Shown: in pieces, positions 37,925 through 46,497 of the stretch
Numbering within the stretch: position 1 is the stretch's first letter
How the letters are laid out: every line of letters starts with the position of its first letter
Assembly (NCBI RefSeq): GCF_004363005.1
Contig: NZ_SNYH01000006.1
Span: forward strand, 62,001-126,000
DNA length: 64,000 nucleotides
Direction of reading: 5' to 3'
From: Tenacibaculum caenipelagi
GTDB taxonomy: Bacteria > Bacteroidota > Bacteroidia > Flavobacteriales > Flavobacteriaceae
Program-made: the position numbers and the translations under genes
The notes under the pieces: model-generated
What the model was told of the DNA's origin: nothing
The model's database searches: none
What the model saw: the letters and a program-made list of their open reading frames with translations, nothing else

Positions 37925-39025
37925 TTACAAAATTTCCTGTTGATTTTTATAAAAAGAGTCAGCTTGCAATTTCATTAAGTTACGAGCCATTTTTTGTTTG
38001 TAATTGTATAGTTCTTCTTCAGTTTTTAAATCAGAATATACTTTGTCGTTGAGGTTTATGTCTGTTTGTAATATCGCTTCTCGTTGATGAACTTGTTGTT
38101 GAATCCAAGTTTTAACTAAAGATTCATGGTTCTCTAATTTATAATCATACTCACTTTTTGAGCTAATGAGTTTGGCAAAGATAGGAGCAGTTTCTATCGC
38201 TAAAAATAATAAGAAAATGAAGAAAGAAGGTAGCCAAGCTAATTTGTTTAAAGCATTAACACGAGCCATTAATCCATCAAAACTAGAAATAATAGGTTGT
38301 GTTTGTGTTTCTTTTAATTTTTGATTTTCAACTAAATTGGCAATAGCAATTTCTTTTTGTTTTATTTTTTCTGTATTCTCTTTTTTTAGTTGATTCAATT
38401 CTGCAAGAGCAGCATCGTGTTTTTCTCTTTTCTCTTTATAAACAGGACCTTTTCCAATCAGTTTAGTGCCTTTTCTTCCCTCTGCTTCTGCGATATAGGT
38501 TTCGTACAGGGTGTTTACCTCGTTTTCTTTGGTGGTGACTTCGTCTTTTAAAGAGGTAATTTCTGAATTAATTTTGTCTATCTCAGGGGTAAATTGTTGT
38601 GCAATTTGTGTTTTGTTATCTAATGTCATTTGGTTTTTCTCAGTCAACAATATTTGATTGATTTCCTTTTCGAAGATTTTTAATTCCAATGGTTTAGAAA
38701 TTACTACAGCAATTATCATTGCTAATAGCAATCGAGGAAGAACTTGTACGAGTTCTTGTCGCTTAGATTCCCTTTTTTTTATAGTAGAAACAATAAATCT
38801 ATCTAAATTAAAAATGAGCAATCCCCAAATAATTCCGAAGAAAATAGCAGTGTAAATGTTATCAAAAACAGTATACAAAGCATAAGCAGCTGCAATGGTT
38901 GCCATAAGTGCGGTAAAAAAAACAGTGGCTCCAATACCTGCATATTTATTTTGCTCTCCGTTAGCACATTTTTGTAGTAGCTCTAAATCTGCTCCAGAAC
39001 AAAGAAGGAAAAATCGTTTTAACAT
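37925..39025 (-). CDS. DUF4407 membrane protein (366 aa)
   Basis: An inner-membrane protein found in Bacteroidetes and some actinobacteria. The opening FLLCSGADLELLQKC is typical. Four hydrophobic helices are visible: about residues 32-52 and 58-76 (ending in the hallmark LIFNLDRFIV), about 95-112 and about 258-278. A long Lys/Glu-rich coiled coil (about 130-240) lies between helices 3 and 4, probably in the periplasm. Function unknown. It stands between the DUF3857 trio and the blaR1 terminator. Confidence 0.82.
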   Translation of the reverse strand: MLKRFFLLCSGADLELLQKCANGEQNKYAGIGATVFFTALMATIAAAYALYTVFDNIYTAIFFGIIWGLLIFNLDRFIVSTIKKRESKRQELVQVLPRLLLAMIIAVVISKPLELKIFEKEINQILLTEKNQMTLDNKTQIAQQFTPEIDKINSEITSLKDEVTTKENEVNTLYETYIAEAEGRKGTKLIGKGPVYKEKREKHDAALAELNQLKKENTEKIKQKEIAIANLVENQKLKETQTQPIISSFDGLMARVNALNKLAWLPSFFIFLLFLAIETAPIFAKLISSKSEYDYKLENHESLVKTWIQQQVHQREAILQTDINLNDKVYSDLKTEEELYNYKQKMARNLMKLQADSFYKNQQEIL

Positions 39026-39072
39026 AAAAATAAGCTTATAAGTTAATAACGAGTGTTTTATGTAATTGTTAC

Positions 39073-39100
39073 AAAAAAAAGCCTCATTTAAGAGGCTTTT
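39073..39100 (-). terminator. Terminator of blaI-blaR1
   Basis: Minus-strand stem AAAAGCCTC / GAGGCTTTT with a 6-nt loop and a following T run, 26 bp after the blaR1 stop codon. Confidence 0.87.
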
Positions 39101-39125
39101 AACAAGTATGTGTTTTGAGTATCAG

Positions 39126-40616
39126 TTATTTATTGCTAGTGACATATACTGACCCTGTACCATCTTTGTTTTTTTTAACATCAACTTTTTTTATGTCTTT
39201 AGGAGCAATTTTGTCTAATTTTTCCTTGGAAATAAGCTTGCCATCTAAGTAATATTTTACATCAGAGAAGTTGATGTTGTTTGTGTTTTTGTTAACCCTT
39301 TTGCTATAAAACTTGATGATTTTTTTGTTGTTTTTTGCATGGCTTATGGTTCTTAATCCCTTTTTGTTTTTTGTTAACTTAATAACTTCGTTATAACCCA
39401 CCTTTTTGTCATCGAAATAGAAATCAGCATTTTTGTTTTGATATATATACTCGATAGCATCTATTGGTGGAGGTGGAATGCTTGAGATTTTTTCTCTAAC
39501 AACTCTGGTGTTTGAGTTTGGAGGAGGAGTTCTTTTACTAACCCTTCTTATTGGAGGAGGTGGTGGGAGTTGTTCTTTTTCCTTCTCTGTTAATTCTGAG
39601 AATTTTTTAGTTATTTTATTTCCTTTTTCATCATGGTAAGTTATTTCTGCGTCTTCATGATTAACTCTTTTTCTATAAACTGTTACTGATGATGGAATTG
39701 AATCTTTTGAAGTTTCAGTAGAGAGTACATGTGTTTTTTCTTCGTATTCATGTTTTTTTGTTATTTCTGCTTCCACTTTTTCAGCAAATAGAAATGTGAA
39801 CCCTGCTAATACTGGTATTACTGCCAGTTTTTTTAGCAAAATCTTGGTACGAGAACTTTGTTTTGTCATCATTAATAATCTTTTTTTAGTTAATAAATAA
39901 TTCAAATTACTGGCCAAGTAATATTTGTTGCTCCAAGTAGCTCTATTTAATAGTAAATATTGATACTCGATAGTATTTTTGTGTGTAGTAACTACTTTAT
40001 TGTCTGCTAAAAACTCATGATTTAATTTCACTGCTTTTTTAAGAAATATAAATGTTGGATTGATCCAAAAAATAATTTGTAAGAATTCAATTAGCAGCAC
40101 ATCAAATGTGTGTTTTTGTAAGGCATGTGTTAATTCGTGTGTATAAAGTTCAGTTTCTATTTTGTTGGTGTTGTATTCTTTTTTATTGATAAAAATATAA
40201 TTCCAAAAGGTGTGTGGACTAATTAAATCGTCAACCAAAACAAGGGTAGCTTTACCTTTTTTAATTTTTTGATGTTGTTTTATCTTTAAAAAGATATCAA
40301 ATAGATTTTTTGTAAAACGGGTTAATAAAATGATAGCTACGATTGTATATACAATAAATAAATATTGTGTGTAGTTAACTTCCTCAATAGTATTTACATT
40401 CATAGTTGAATCTGTAATTAAGGAAGGTGTTACTTTTAAAGTATTCGGAATAGTTTCTATATATATTTTATAAAAAGGAGCTATAAAAGAAAACAAGAGG
40501 CTACCTAATAAATAAAATCGGTTGAATTGATGCATTTTTTCTCGTTCTAACACTAAGTGATAAAAAGCAAGCAACAATGCTAAACAAAGCCCTGATTTGA
40601 TTAAATACGTTACCAT
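39126..40616 (-). CDS. blaR1: BlaR1/MecR1-type M56 metallopeptidase sensor (496 aa)
   Basis: A membrane zinc protease of the M56 family that in classical systems cleaves the BlaI repressor. Hydrophobic helices at the N-terminus (about residues 5-20, 35-52, 88-107) flank the cytoplasmic catalytic loop with YTHELTHALQKH (HExxH near residue 162) and the downstream IEFLQIIFWINPTFIFLKK helix. A fourth helix is near residue 268 (LAVIPVLAGFTFLFAEK). The remaining periplasmic part is not a penicillin-binding domain but a Lys-rich region with a Pro-rich PPPPP stretch, so the signal is unlikely to be a beta-lactam. It overlaps blaI by one base. Confidence 0.87.
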   Translation of the reverse strand: MVTYLIKSGLCLALLLAFYHLVLEREKMHQFNRFYLLGSLLFSFIAPFYKIYIETIPNTLKVTPSLITDSTMNVNTIEEVNYTQYLFIVYTIVAIILLTRFTKNLFDIFLKIKQHQKIKKGKATLVLVDDLISPHTFWNYIFINKKEYNTNKIETELYTHELTHALQKHTFDVLLIEFLQIIFWINPTFIFLKKAVKLNHEFLADNKVVTTHKNTIEYQYLLLNRATWSNKYYLASNLNYLLTKKRLLMMTKQSSRTKILLKKLAVIPVLAGFTFLFAEKVEAEITKKHEYEEKTHVLSTETSKDSIPSSVTVYRKRVNHEDAEITYHDEKGNKITKKFSELTEKEKEQLPPPPPIRRVSKRTPPPNSNTRVVREKISSIPPPPIDAIEYIYQNKNADFYFDDKKVGYNEVIKLTKNKKGLRTISHAKNNKKIIKFYSKRVNKNTNNINFSDVKYYLDGKLISKEKLDKIAPKDIKKVDVKKNKDGTGSVYVTSNK

Positions 40617-40984
40617 TATTGTTGCTTTTTAATTTGCTGATCAATAATTTTTTTTAAGTCTTCCAATTCAGAAACTGATAAATCTGTTTTCTCAGTAAAG
40701 AAAGAAGCAAACTGACTCGCAGAGTTGTTAAAAAAGTTTTTAATCAATCCGTTCACATGCTTTGAAAAGTAGTCTGACTTTTTAACCAAAGGAAAATATT
40801 CTCTCGATTTTCCATCTAATGTATAATCAACAAATCCTTTATCTTTCATTCTTTTCAATAGTGTAGCTACAGTAGTTGTGGCAGGTTTTGGCTCAGGAAA
40901 TTCAGCTAAAAGGTCTTTCATAAACGCTTTTTTCAATTTCCACAAATATTGCATCACTTGTTCTTCTGTTTTCGATAATTGCAT
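40616..40984 (-). CDS. blaI: BlaI/MecI/CopY-family repressor (122 aa)
   Basis: A dimeric winged-helix repressor. The DNA-binding domain (about 1-75) has LSKTEEQVMQYLWKLKKAFM at the start and TTTVATLLKRMKDKGFVDY near residue 36, with the conserved wing YTLDGKSREYFPLV. The C-terminal helices dimerise. Between them, the Asn/Phe-rich linker is where the partner protease would cut in Staphylococcus, though the site is not conserved. It is cotranscribed with blaR1 from a promoter overlapped by two operators. Confidence 0.92.
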   Translation of the reverse strand: MQLSKTEEQVMQYLWKLKKAFMKDLLAEFPEPKPATTTVATLLKRMKDKGFVDYTLDGKSREYFPLVKKSDYFSKHVNGLIKNFFNNSASQFASFFTEKTDLSVSELEDLKKIIDQQIKKQQ

Positions 40985-41007
40985 TTTGATAAAATTATAA
41001 TCTTACT

Positions 41008-41046
41008 CTACAAATGTAGAAATAAATTTTAATTCTACAAGTGTAG
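41008..41046 (-). promoter_or_regulatory. blaI promoter embedded in two BlaI operators
   Basis: Two near-palindromes, CTACAAATGTAG (41008-41019) and CTACAAGTGTAG (41035-41046), fit the TACA-n-TGTA operator of BlaI-type repressors. On the minus strand the first holds the -7 element TACATTTG (41011-41018) and the second the -33 TTG (41038-41040), 19 bp apart. Repressor on either site would hide a promoter element. The start codon is 24 bp downstream of the proximal site. Confidence 0.82.
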
Positions 41047-41062
41047 AGTTAAAATTTATTGA

Positions 41063-41101
41063 AAAAAAAATAGCCTTGAAACTGTTTCAAGGCTATTTTA
41101 T
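41063..41101 (-). terminator. Terminator of the M20 dipeptidase gene
   Basis: A long stem, AAATAGCCTTGAAAC with GTTTCAAGGCTATTT, followed on the minus strand by nine T. It lies 20 bp after the peptidase stop codon and just before the blaI promoter, insulating it. Confidence 0.9.
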
Positions 41102-41120
41102 TGGTGTTATTAAGAATTGA

Positions 41121-42509
41121 TTATTTTGATAACTCCGTAAAATATTGATAAAAATACGGGATAGTTTCAATTCCTTTCAAGTAATTCCATACACCAAAAT
41201 GTTCGTTTGGTGAATGAATGGCATCAGAATTTAATCCGAATCCCATTAAGATGGTTTTACTCTTTAATTCTTGTTCAAACAAAGCAACGATAGGTATACT
41301 TCCTCCGCTTCTTTGTGGAATTGGAGTTACTCCAAACGTTTCTTGATACGCTTTACTAGCTGCTTGGTAACCAATATTGTCAATAGGTGTTACATATCCT
41401 TGTCCTCCATGATGAGGTTTTACTTCTACTTTTACCGATTTTGGAGCAATGCTTTCAAAATGTTTTTTGAATAATTCAGTAATTTCTTGCCATTCTTGTC
41501 CAGGTACTAAACGCATTGAAATTTTTGCATATGCTTTAGAAGCAATTACAGTTTTTGCACCTTCACCAGTATATCCACCCCAAATACCGTTCACATCTAA
41601 GGTAGGGCGAATAGAGTTGCGTTCGTTAGTAGTATAACCCGCTTCTCCGTGAACATCATCAATGTCTAAGGCCTTTTTATATTCTTCTAATGAAAATGGA
41701 GCTTTTGCCATTTCATCACGTTCTTCACGAGATAATTCTTCTACTTTATCATAAAATCCTGGGATGGTAATATGATTGTTCTCATCGTGTAATGAAGCAA
41801 TCATTTGGGTTAAAATGTTGATTGGATTTGCTACCGCACCTCCATATAAACCAGAGTGTAAGTCTCTATTAGGACCAGTAACTTCAACTTCAACATAACT
41901 TAAACCACGCAAACCAGTAGTGATAGAAGGAATGTCGTTTGCAATCATTCCTGTATCTGAAATTAAAATTACATCGTTGGCTAGTTTTTCTTTATTTCTA
42001 GGAACAAACCAAGCTAAACTTTCAGAACCAACTTCTTCTTCACCTTCAATCATAAATTTCACATTACAAGGTAGATTACCTGTATGGGTCATATATTCTA
42101 ATGCCTTTACATGCATATACATTTGCCCTTTATCGTCACAAGCACCACGTGCAAAAATGGCTCCTTCAGGATGGATGTCTGTTTTTTTGATAACAGGGTC
42201 GAATGGAGGAGAGGTCCATAAATCGATAGGATCCGCTGGTTGCACATCGTAATGACCATATACCAATACTGTAGGTAAGTTAGGATCTATTATTTTTTCT
42301 CCGTAAACAATTGGGTATCCTGGAGTTTCACAAATTTCTACTTTATCACAGCCTGCTTTTTCTAAACTCTCTTTCACAGCATCAGCAGTATTTAATACAT
42401 CTTGATTAAAGGCAGGGTCTGCACTTACTGATGGAATTTTTAATAAATCGATAAGTTCATTAATAAAACGATCTTTATGTTGAACTATGTAATCTTTTAC
42501 GTTTTGCAT
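41121..42509 (-). CDS. M20-family dipeptidase (462 aa)
   Basis: A cytoplasmic zinc exopeptidase of the M20/M25/M40 family acting on dipeptides. The metal ligands are seen in VLVYGHYDVQPAD near residue 81 (His and the catalytic Asp), GACDDKGQMYMHV near 123 (bridging Asp), IEGEEEVGS near 153 (catalytic Glu and ligand Glu), ISDTGM near 181 (Asp) and GFGLNSDAIHSPNEHF near 432 (His). I placed the start at the ATG at 42509 (MQNVKDYI), since the longer frame adds a 29-residue tail through the promoter region that the family lacks. It is monocistronic. Confidence 0.9.
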   Translation of the reverse strand: MQNVKDYIVQHKDRFINELIDLLKIPSVSADPAFNQDVLNTADAVKESLEKAGCDKVEICETPGYPIVYGEKIIDPNLPTVLVYGHYDVQPADPIDLWTSPPFDPVIKKTDIHPEGAIFARGACDDKGQMYMHVKALEYMTHTGNLPCNVKFMIEGEEEVGSESLAWFVPRNKEKLANDVILISDTGMIANDIPSITTGLRGLSYVEVEVTGPNRDLHSGLYGGAVANPINILTQMIASLHDENNHITIPGFYDKVEELSREERDEMAKAPFSLEEYKKALDIDDVHGEAGYTTNERNSIRPTLDVNGIWGGYTGEGAKTVIASKAYAKISMRLVPGQEWQEITELFKKHFESIAPKSVKVEVKPHHGGQGYVTPIDNIGYQAASKAYQETFGVTPIPQRSGGSIPIVALFEQELKSKTILMGFGLNSDAIHSPNEHFGVWNYLKGIETIPYFYQYFTELSK

Positions 42510-42559
42510 GTGTTGTGTATTAATAAGTTTCAAAAATAAGAAAAATAGTATACTTGTTC

Positions 42560-42589
42560 TTGGTAGTTTGCAAGTATTGTTTATATTTG
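42560..42589 (+). promoter_or_regulatory. Promoter of tRNA-Leu
   Basis: TTG at 42560-42562 and TATATTTG at 42582-42589 are separated by 19 bp, an ideal Bacteroidetes sigma-A promoter. The tRNA begins 21 bp later. Confidence 0.8.
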
Positions 42590-42610
42590 CATCCACAATT
42601 TCAAAAGTAC

Positions 42611-42692
42611 GCGGGCGTGGTGGAATTGGTAGACACGCTAGACTTAGGATCTAGTGCAGCAATGTGTGAGAGTTCGAGTCTCTCCGCCCGTA
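42611..42692 (+). tRNA. tRNA-Leu (anticodon UAG)
   Basis: A class II tRNA. The acceptor arm GCGGGCG pairs with CGCCCGT (G-U at the first pair). The D-loop GTGGAATTGGTAGACAC, anticodon loop with TAG, long variable arm and T-loop GTTCGAGTC are all present, and the discriminator is A. CCA is not encoded. The integrase gene begins 57 bp downstream, so the 3' half is the likely attachment site of the element to the right. The tRNA remains intact after integration. Confidence 0.95.
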
Positions 42693-42708
42693 CAAGATCA
42701 ATGAAACC

Positions 42709-42749
42709 AATGCTTTAAGCGGTGTAAAAACCCCTAAAGCATTTTTTTT
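42709..42749 (+). terminator. Terminator between tRNA-Leu and the integrase
   Basis: AATGCTTTA and TAAAGCATT form a 9-bp stem followed by eight T. The last T directly precedes the integrase ATG at 42750, so a transcript started at the tRNA promoter should largely stop before the integrase. Confidence 0.8.
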
Positions 42750-44045
42750 ATGATTAAAATTTATAAAAAAGAACCCGAAAAAGAACCCGTTTTTAATAAT
42801 GGCGTCTTAGCGAATAAGTCACATTTTAATTTTTTAAAAAAATTGTATTCTGATCCTAAAATTTATAGAGCCACGGAAATTGTCAACGGTAAAAAAGTAG
42901 TTACCCTTAAAAAGCAATGGCATGTTTATTACTCTTATAGAAGTCCTTATACGGGCTTATTGGAGAAAATTACAACTAGAAAAGGAATAAATAGGGAAAA
43001 CACTATATCAGGAAGAGAGGCAGCAGCTAAAAATCTGCAAAAAGCAATGAGAAGGCTTCTGCAGGAAGGGTACAACCCTTTTAAAGAAAAAGAATTAGAA
43101 AAAGATGTAAACGATGAAACTTACACAACTGTAGAAGCTCTTAATTTAGCTTATGAGCATAAAAAAAACTCTTGGAAAGAATCAACACAAAATGTTAATA
43201 TAACTTACTTGAACGGCTTTATAAAATGGCTTAAAAGTAAAGGTCTGGATAAAGAATCTATAGAATCACTTACAAGAAAGCATGTGTCTTTTTATTTAGG
43301 GAACTTGATAGAAAACAACAAAAGATCTAATACAAGTAGAAATAATCACAAGCGCTTTTTATCCTCGTTATTTTCTGAATTAGAGGAAAAAGAGATTATA
43401 CAGGATAATTTTATTAAAAAAATAAAGTTCTTAAAAAGTACAGCAAAGAAAAATAAACCTTTTAACGAAAAGCAGCTTCACGACATTTTAGAGTACACTA
43501 AAACTAATGATCCTTATTTGCATAAGTACCTTAAAGTAATGTGGTATTCATTTTTGCGTCCTGTTGAAATCACTAGGTTAAAAGTAGAAAATATTAATCT
43601 TATAGATAAGGTAATAGAAGTTGAAACCAAAACAGGTGAGAGGTCTTATGTAAGAATTGTAAAGCCTTTGCAATTTTATTTTAATAGTTTAGAATTACAT
43701 AAGTACAAAAATGATATGTTGATCTTCACAAAAGAAATGGAAATAGGGTATTGGGAAACTAAGAGGGAGAAATCTAAAGAAGATTGGTTTTCTAAACGAT
43801 TTAAAAATGTAAAGGACCATTTTGGACTTTCTACCGATTATGGGGTTTACTCTTTTAGACATACTGCTGCACTTAGTTTGTATTATCAATTAACAAAAGA
43901 GGGAAAAAGTGAGCATCAAGCTGTTATAAATATACAGGCTATTATGAGACATGACAGCGAACAAACAACAAGAAAGTATTTGAGAGACATAGGAGGGCAG
44001 TTACCTGAAGATTGGTCTAAAGATTATAACTACGAGGTTTTATAA
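42750..44045 (+). CDS. int: Tyrosine recombinase, element integrase (431 aa)
   Basis: Catalyses site-specific integration into and excision from tRNA-Leu. An N-terminal arm-binding region (about 1-125) precedes a SAM-like core-binding domain (about 130-215, WKESTQNVNITYLNGFIKWL). The catalytic domain carries the first Arg in FLRPVEITRLK near 268, box II as VYSFRHTAAL near 367 and the nucleophile Tyr in TTRKYLRDI near 409, with IMRHDSEQ before it. Box II has Tyr where His is more usual (Y-x-x-R-H), a change seen in other Bacteroidetes integrases. No Shine-Dalgarno is visible, and the start codon abuts a terminator T run. It is the only rightward gene of the element. Confidence 0.93.
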   Translation: MIKIYKKEPEKEPVFNNGVLANKSHFNFLKKLYSDPKIYRATEIVNGKKVVTLKKQWHVYYSYRSPYTGLLEKITTRKGINRENTISGREAAAKNLQKAMRRLLQEGYNPFKEKELEKDVNDETYTTVEALNLAYEHKKNSWKESTQNVNITYLNGFIKWLKSKGLDKESIESLTRKHVSFYLGNLIENNKRSNTSRNNHKRFLSSLFSELEEKEIIQDNFIKKIKFLKSTAKKNKPFNEKQLHDILEYTKTNDPYLHKYLKVMWYSFLRPVEITRLKVENINLIDKVIEVETKTGERSYVRIVKPLQFYFNSLELHKYKNDMLIFTKEMEIGYWETKREKSKEDWFSKRFKNVKDHFGLSTDYGVYSFRHTAALSLYYQLTKEGKSEHQAVINIQAIMRHDSEQTTRKYLRDIGGQLPEDWSKDYNYEVL

Positions 44046-44081
44046 AAAAACCCGACTTACATAATGTAAAATCGGGCTTTT
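44044..44081. terminator. Bidirectional terminator between int and the leftward operon
   Basis: CCCGA (44051-44055) pairs with TCGGG (44072-44076), with an inner TTACAT/ATGTAA stem. A-rich and T-rich flanks allow termination in both directions. Confidence 0.8.
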
Positions 44082-44103
44082 AACAACCTAAAACTAACTA
44101 ATA

Positions 44104-46476
44104 CTATTCTTCTTTTTCTTCTTCTATTTTTTGCAATTCTCCACTATAAATATTGTATCTTAATTCATGTAATGGGGTTTTTTGGTATCTGTTTTTGTCA
44201 GGGTAAATATAGCTTTTGGTGTAATCGTTAAATTTTTCTGTAAATAAGACTATATCTGCATCATATTGGCTTTTTGTTCCTCCTCGCATTTTTCCGTCTG
44301 CTGTTTGTTGAAAAATGACTAAAAACAGTTTACCATCGTATTTTTTTCGTAAGTCTTTATCAATCTCAAATCCTTTTTCAAGCTCTTGCATTTTAGCAAA
44401 GCTATCAATAACAATAACGTCGTTGTTTTTAATTAAGGTGTCTAAATCTTCTACACTTTCAATAACTGGATTACTTATGTTTGAGAAAGAATCATCATCA
44501 ATATACTCGTAGACTTTATCCCAGTATAGTGTACTATCAGGATGCTCTTCTAAACTTCCATGACCTACGCGGTAATTTTTTGCTAATGCATTCATAAAAC
44601 GAAAAGTTTTTCTAGTTTTACCCGATCCTTGCCCACCTGTTAAAGTGATTACTACACTTTCTTTTTCTTTTTTTTCAATTTTACCAAGAAAAGCACTTAT
44701 ATACTCGTCAGAAATATTATAGTACTCATATACTTTGTTTTGGCGCTCTAATAATTTATCAGCTAAAGAACTCCCACTATTTTGTTTTAATTGTGGTTGT
44801 ACGGGTTTCGGTTTCTTTTCGGTGACTGTTGGCTCCTCCTGTTTAATAAAAGATTCCGTTTCTTGTGGCGTGTCAAAAACGATTGGGGCAGCTAAAAATG
44901 TTTCAGCTGGTTGTGCTTCTTCTTTTATTTTAGGAATTTCAGGTGTGAATTTTTCTACACTAGAGGTTAGTTTTTGCCCTGCAAGTGCAAGTTGCATTTG
45001 TTTTGGCTCAGGCTTTTTTTTAGGCTTCGATTTTACTAATTTGATTAAGTCCTTATAAAAAGCTGGTTCGTTATCCTTGTTTAAGTTTAAAATTAAATCG
45101 GTTGATTTTTGTGCTTGGCTCGCTGCTCTCATTAAAAACCTTTTATCATCTTCAGCAAACTTTAAAACACTTAACCAGTTTTTTAAGTACTCCGCATGGT
45201 TTTTATCACTATGCCAAATTATACCAGCTTGCGCAGAAAGAAAAACAGCACCAAATTCAGCGATTAATTCTTCTTTTGCGTAGCTTTTAGATCCAAATTT
45301 ACCAGTAAAATCTCTTTTCAATCTAGACGGATGCCCTGTTGAGTGGCTTAACTCATGGAAAAGTGTTCTATAATAATCGTTAGGAGTTTCAAAGCTGTTA
45401 AGTCTAGGCATCTTTATACTATCGGTAGAAGGTCTATAAAAAGCCCTATTTCCTCCATGACTTAAACTAGGGCTAGGCTTTGGTTGATGTTTTAAAATCA
45501 ATTCTGCAACTTCATTCTTTTTATGGCTCTTACTTTCTTCAGATTTATAAACTTTTCCAACCTTTAAAGTATCTAGTTTAAAATCTATTCCCTCTATATC
45601 TGAGCCATTAAAAACGTTGTAGTATTTAATAATTGGTACTTGACGAACAACTAAATTAAATTGCTTCTCAGAAATTTTATTTTTCTTTAAAAAAGCAATC
45701 ATTTTCTTTTTGTCGTATGTACCAAAGTCTATGTTTTTCTTTTTGTCAACGAATTTAAATAACAAGGTGAAATAAATAACACTCTTAGCTTTAGCACCTT
45801 TTTTTATAGTACCTTTTCTTTCCTTAACTTGTTTAAGGGTTAAAAAATAAGGATTGTCGTAAACAGAGTACAGATCACTATCTTTTAGCATTAAAAAATT
45901 AACACCTCTATACTCTTTTTTAGTTACAAAATTGAAAGGAATTAAAAACCCATCTTTTTCGTAATACTCATAATCTCCCCACTTTTTTTTGTACCCAAAA
46001 CCAGTGGCGTTTTTTACAAGTGATACCATTTTATCTGTTATCATTTTGTAAATATCTTCACTCGATACAGGTTTGCCTAAAAAGTAGACTTCATCATCTA
46101 CCGTTGTAGGATTTTCAATAAACGGAACACCTAAAGCTTTTAGTTCTTTTTCTGTAAAATCAGTTGTTACTTCTGAAGTATTTTTTTTAGCTGAAAAAAA
46201 ACTACCATTTTCAAAGCTCCACCCTTTTTTTAGTGTTCCGTTATCGTTCAAAACTTCAGTACAATCGACTTTTTTTAAAGGAGCGTTTAAAGCTTTTGGG
46301 TACTTCTTTAATTCAATATAAAATTCTTCCGAATTAGGATTGTCAAGTAAAATTTTACTTAAACGATATACTATTTCGGTTTCATTTGCCTTTTTTGCAT
46401 CGGCAATTATATTTTCTAAAACCTCACGGCTCACTTCTGAGCCGTTAAGTTTTTCAAATCTTTGTGATACTGTCAT
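44104..46476 (-). CDS. ArdC-like metallopeptidase fused to RecA/DnaB-type ATPase (790 aa)
   Basis: Two parts are visible. Residues 1-480 contain a zincin motif FHELSHSTGHPSRL (HExxH near 373) and NRAFYRPSTDSIKMP before it, the arrangement of the metallopeptidase domain in ArdC-type antirestriction proteins of plasmids and phages. Residues 590-790 form a P-loop ATPase: Walker A TGGQGSGKTRK near 612, a hydrophobic strand DVIVIDSFAK near 690, and GKMRGGTKSQYDADIVL near 735, recalling RadA/DnaB-type ATPases. A Lys/Pro/Glu-rich linker joins them. The protein might protect entering DNA and drive strand exchange, helicase loading or genome packaging. Which of these is unknown. It is the last gene of the long leftward operon. 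Confidence 0.7.
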   Translation of the reverse strand: MTVSQRFEKLNGSEVSREVLENIIADAKKANETEIVYRLSKILLDNPNSEEFYIELKKYPKALNAPLKKVDCTEVLNDNGTLKKGWSFENGSFFSAKKNTSEVTTDFTEKELKALGVPFIENPTTVDDEVYFLGKPVSSEDIYKMITDKMVSLVKNATGFGYKKKWGDYEYYEKDGFLIPFNFVTKKEYRGVNFLMLKDSDLYSVYDNPYFLTLKQVKERKGTIKKGAKAKSVIYFTLLFKFVDKKKNIDFGTYDKKKMIAFLKKNKISEKQFNLVVRQVPIIKYYNVFNGSDIEGIDFKLDTLKVGKVYKSEESKSHKKNEVAELILKHQPKPSPSLSHGGNRAFYRPSTDSIKMPRLNSFETPNDYYRTLFHELSHSTGHPSRLKRDFTGKFGSKSYAKEELIAEFGAVFLSAQAGIIWHSDKNHAEYLKNWLSVLKFAEDDKRFLMRAASQAQKSTDLILNLNKDNEPAFYKDLIKLVKSKPKKKPEPKQMQLALAGQKLTSSVEKFTPEIPKIKEEAQPAETFLAAPIVFDTPQETESFIKQEEPTVTEKKPKPVQPQLKQNSGSSLADKLLERQNKVYEYYNISDEYISAFLGKIEKKEKESVVITLTGGQGSGKTRKTFRFMNALAKNYRVGHGSLEEHPDSTLYWDKVYEYIDDDSFSNISNPVIESVEDLDTLIKNNDVIVIDSFAKMQELEKGFEIDKDLRKKYDGKLFLVIFQQTADGKMRGGTKSQYDADIVLFTEKFNDYTKSYIYPDKNRYQKTPLHELRYNIYSGELQKIEEEKEE

Positions 46477-46497
46477 TATTTTTTCTTACTCTTTTTT

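Noticed and set aside
39126..40984. Beta-lactam resistance operon
   Set aside because: No penicillin-binding sensor domain and no beta-lactamase gene nearby; the pair is the general Bacteroidetes BlaI/M56 type.
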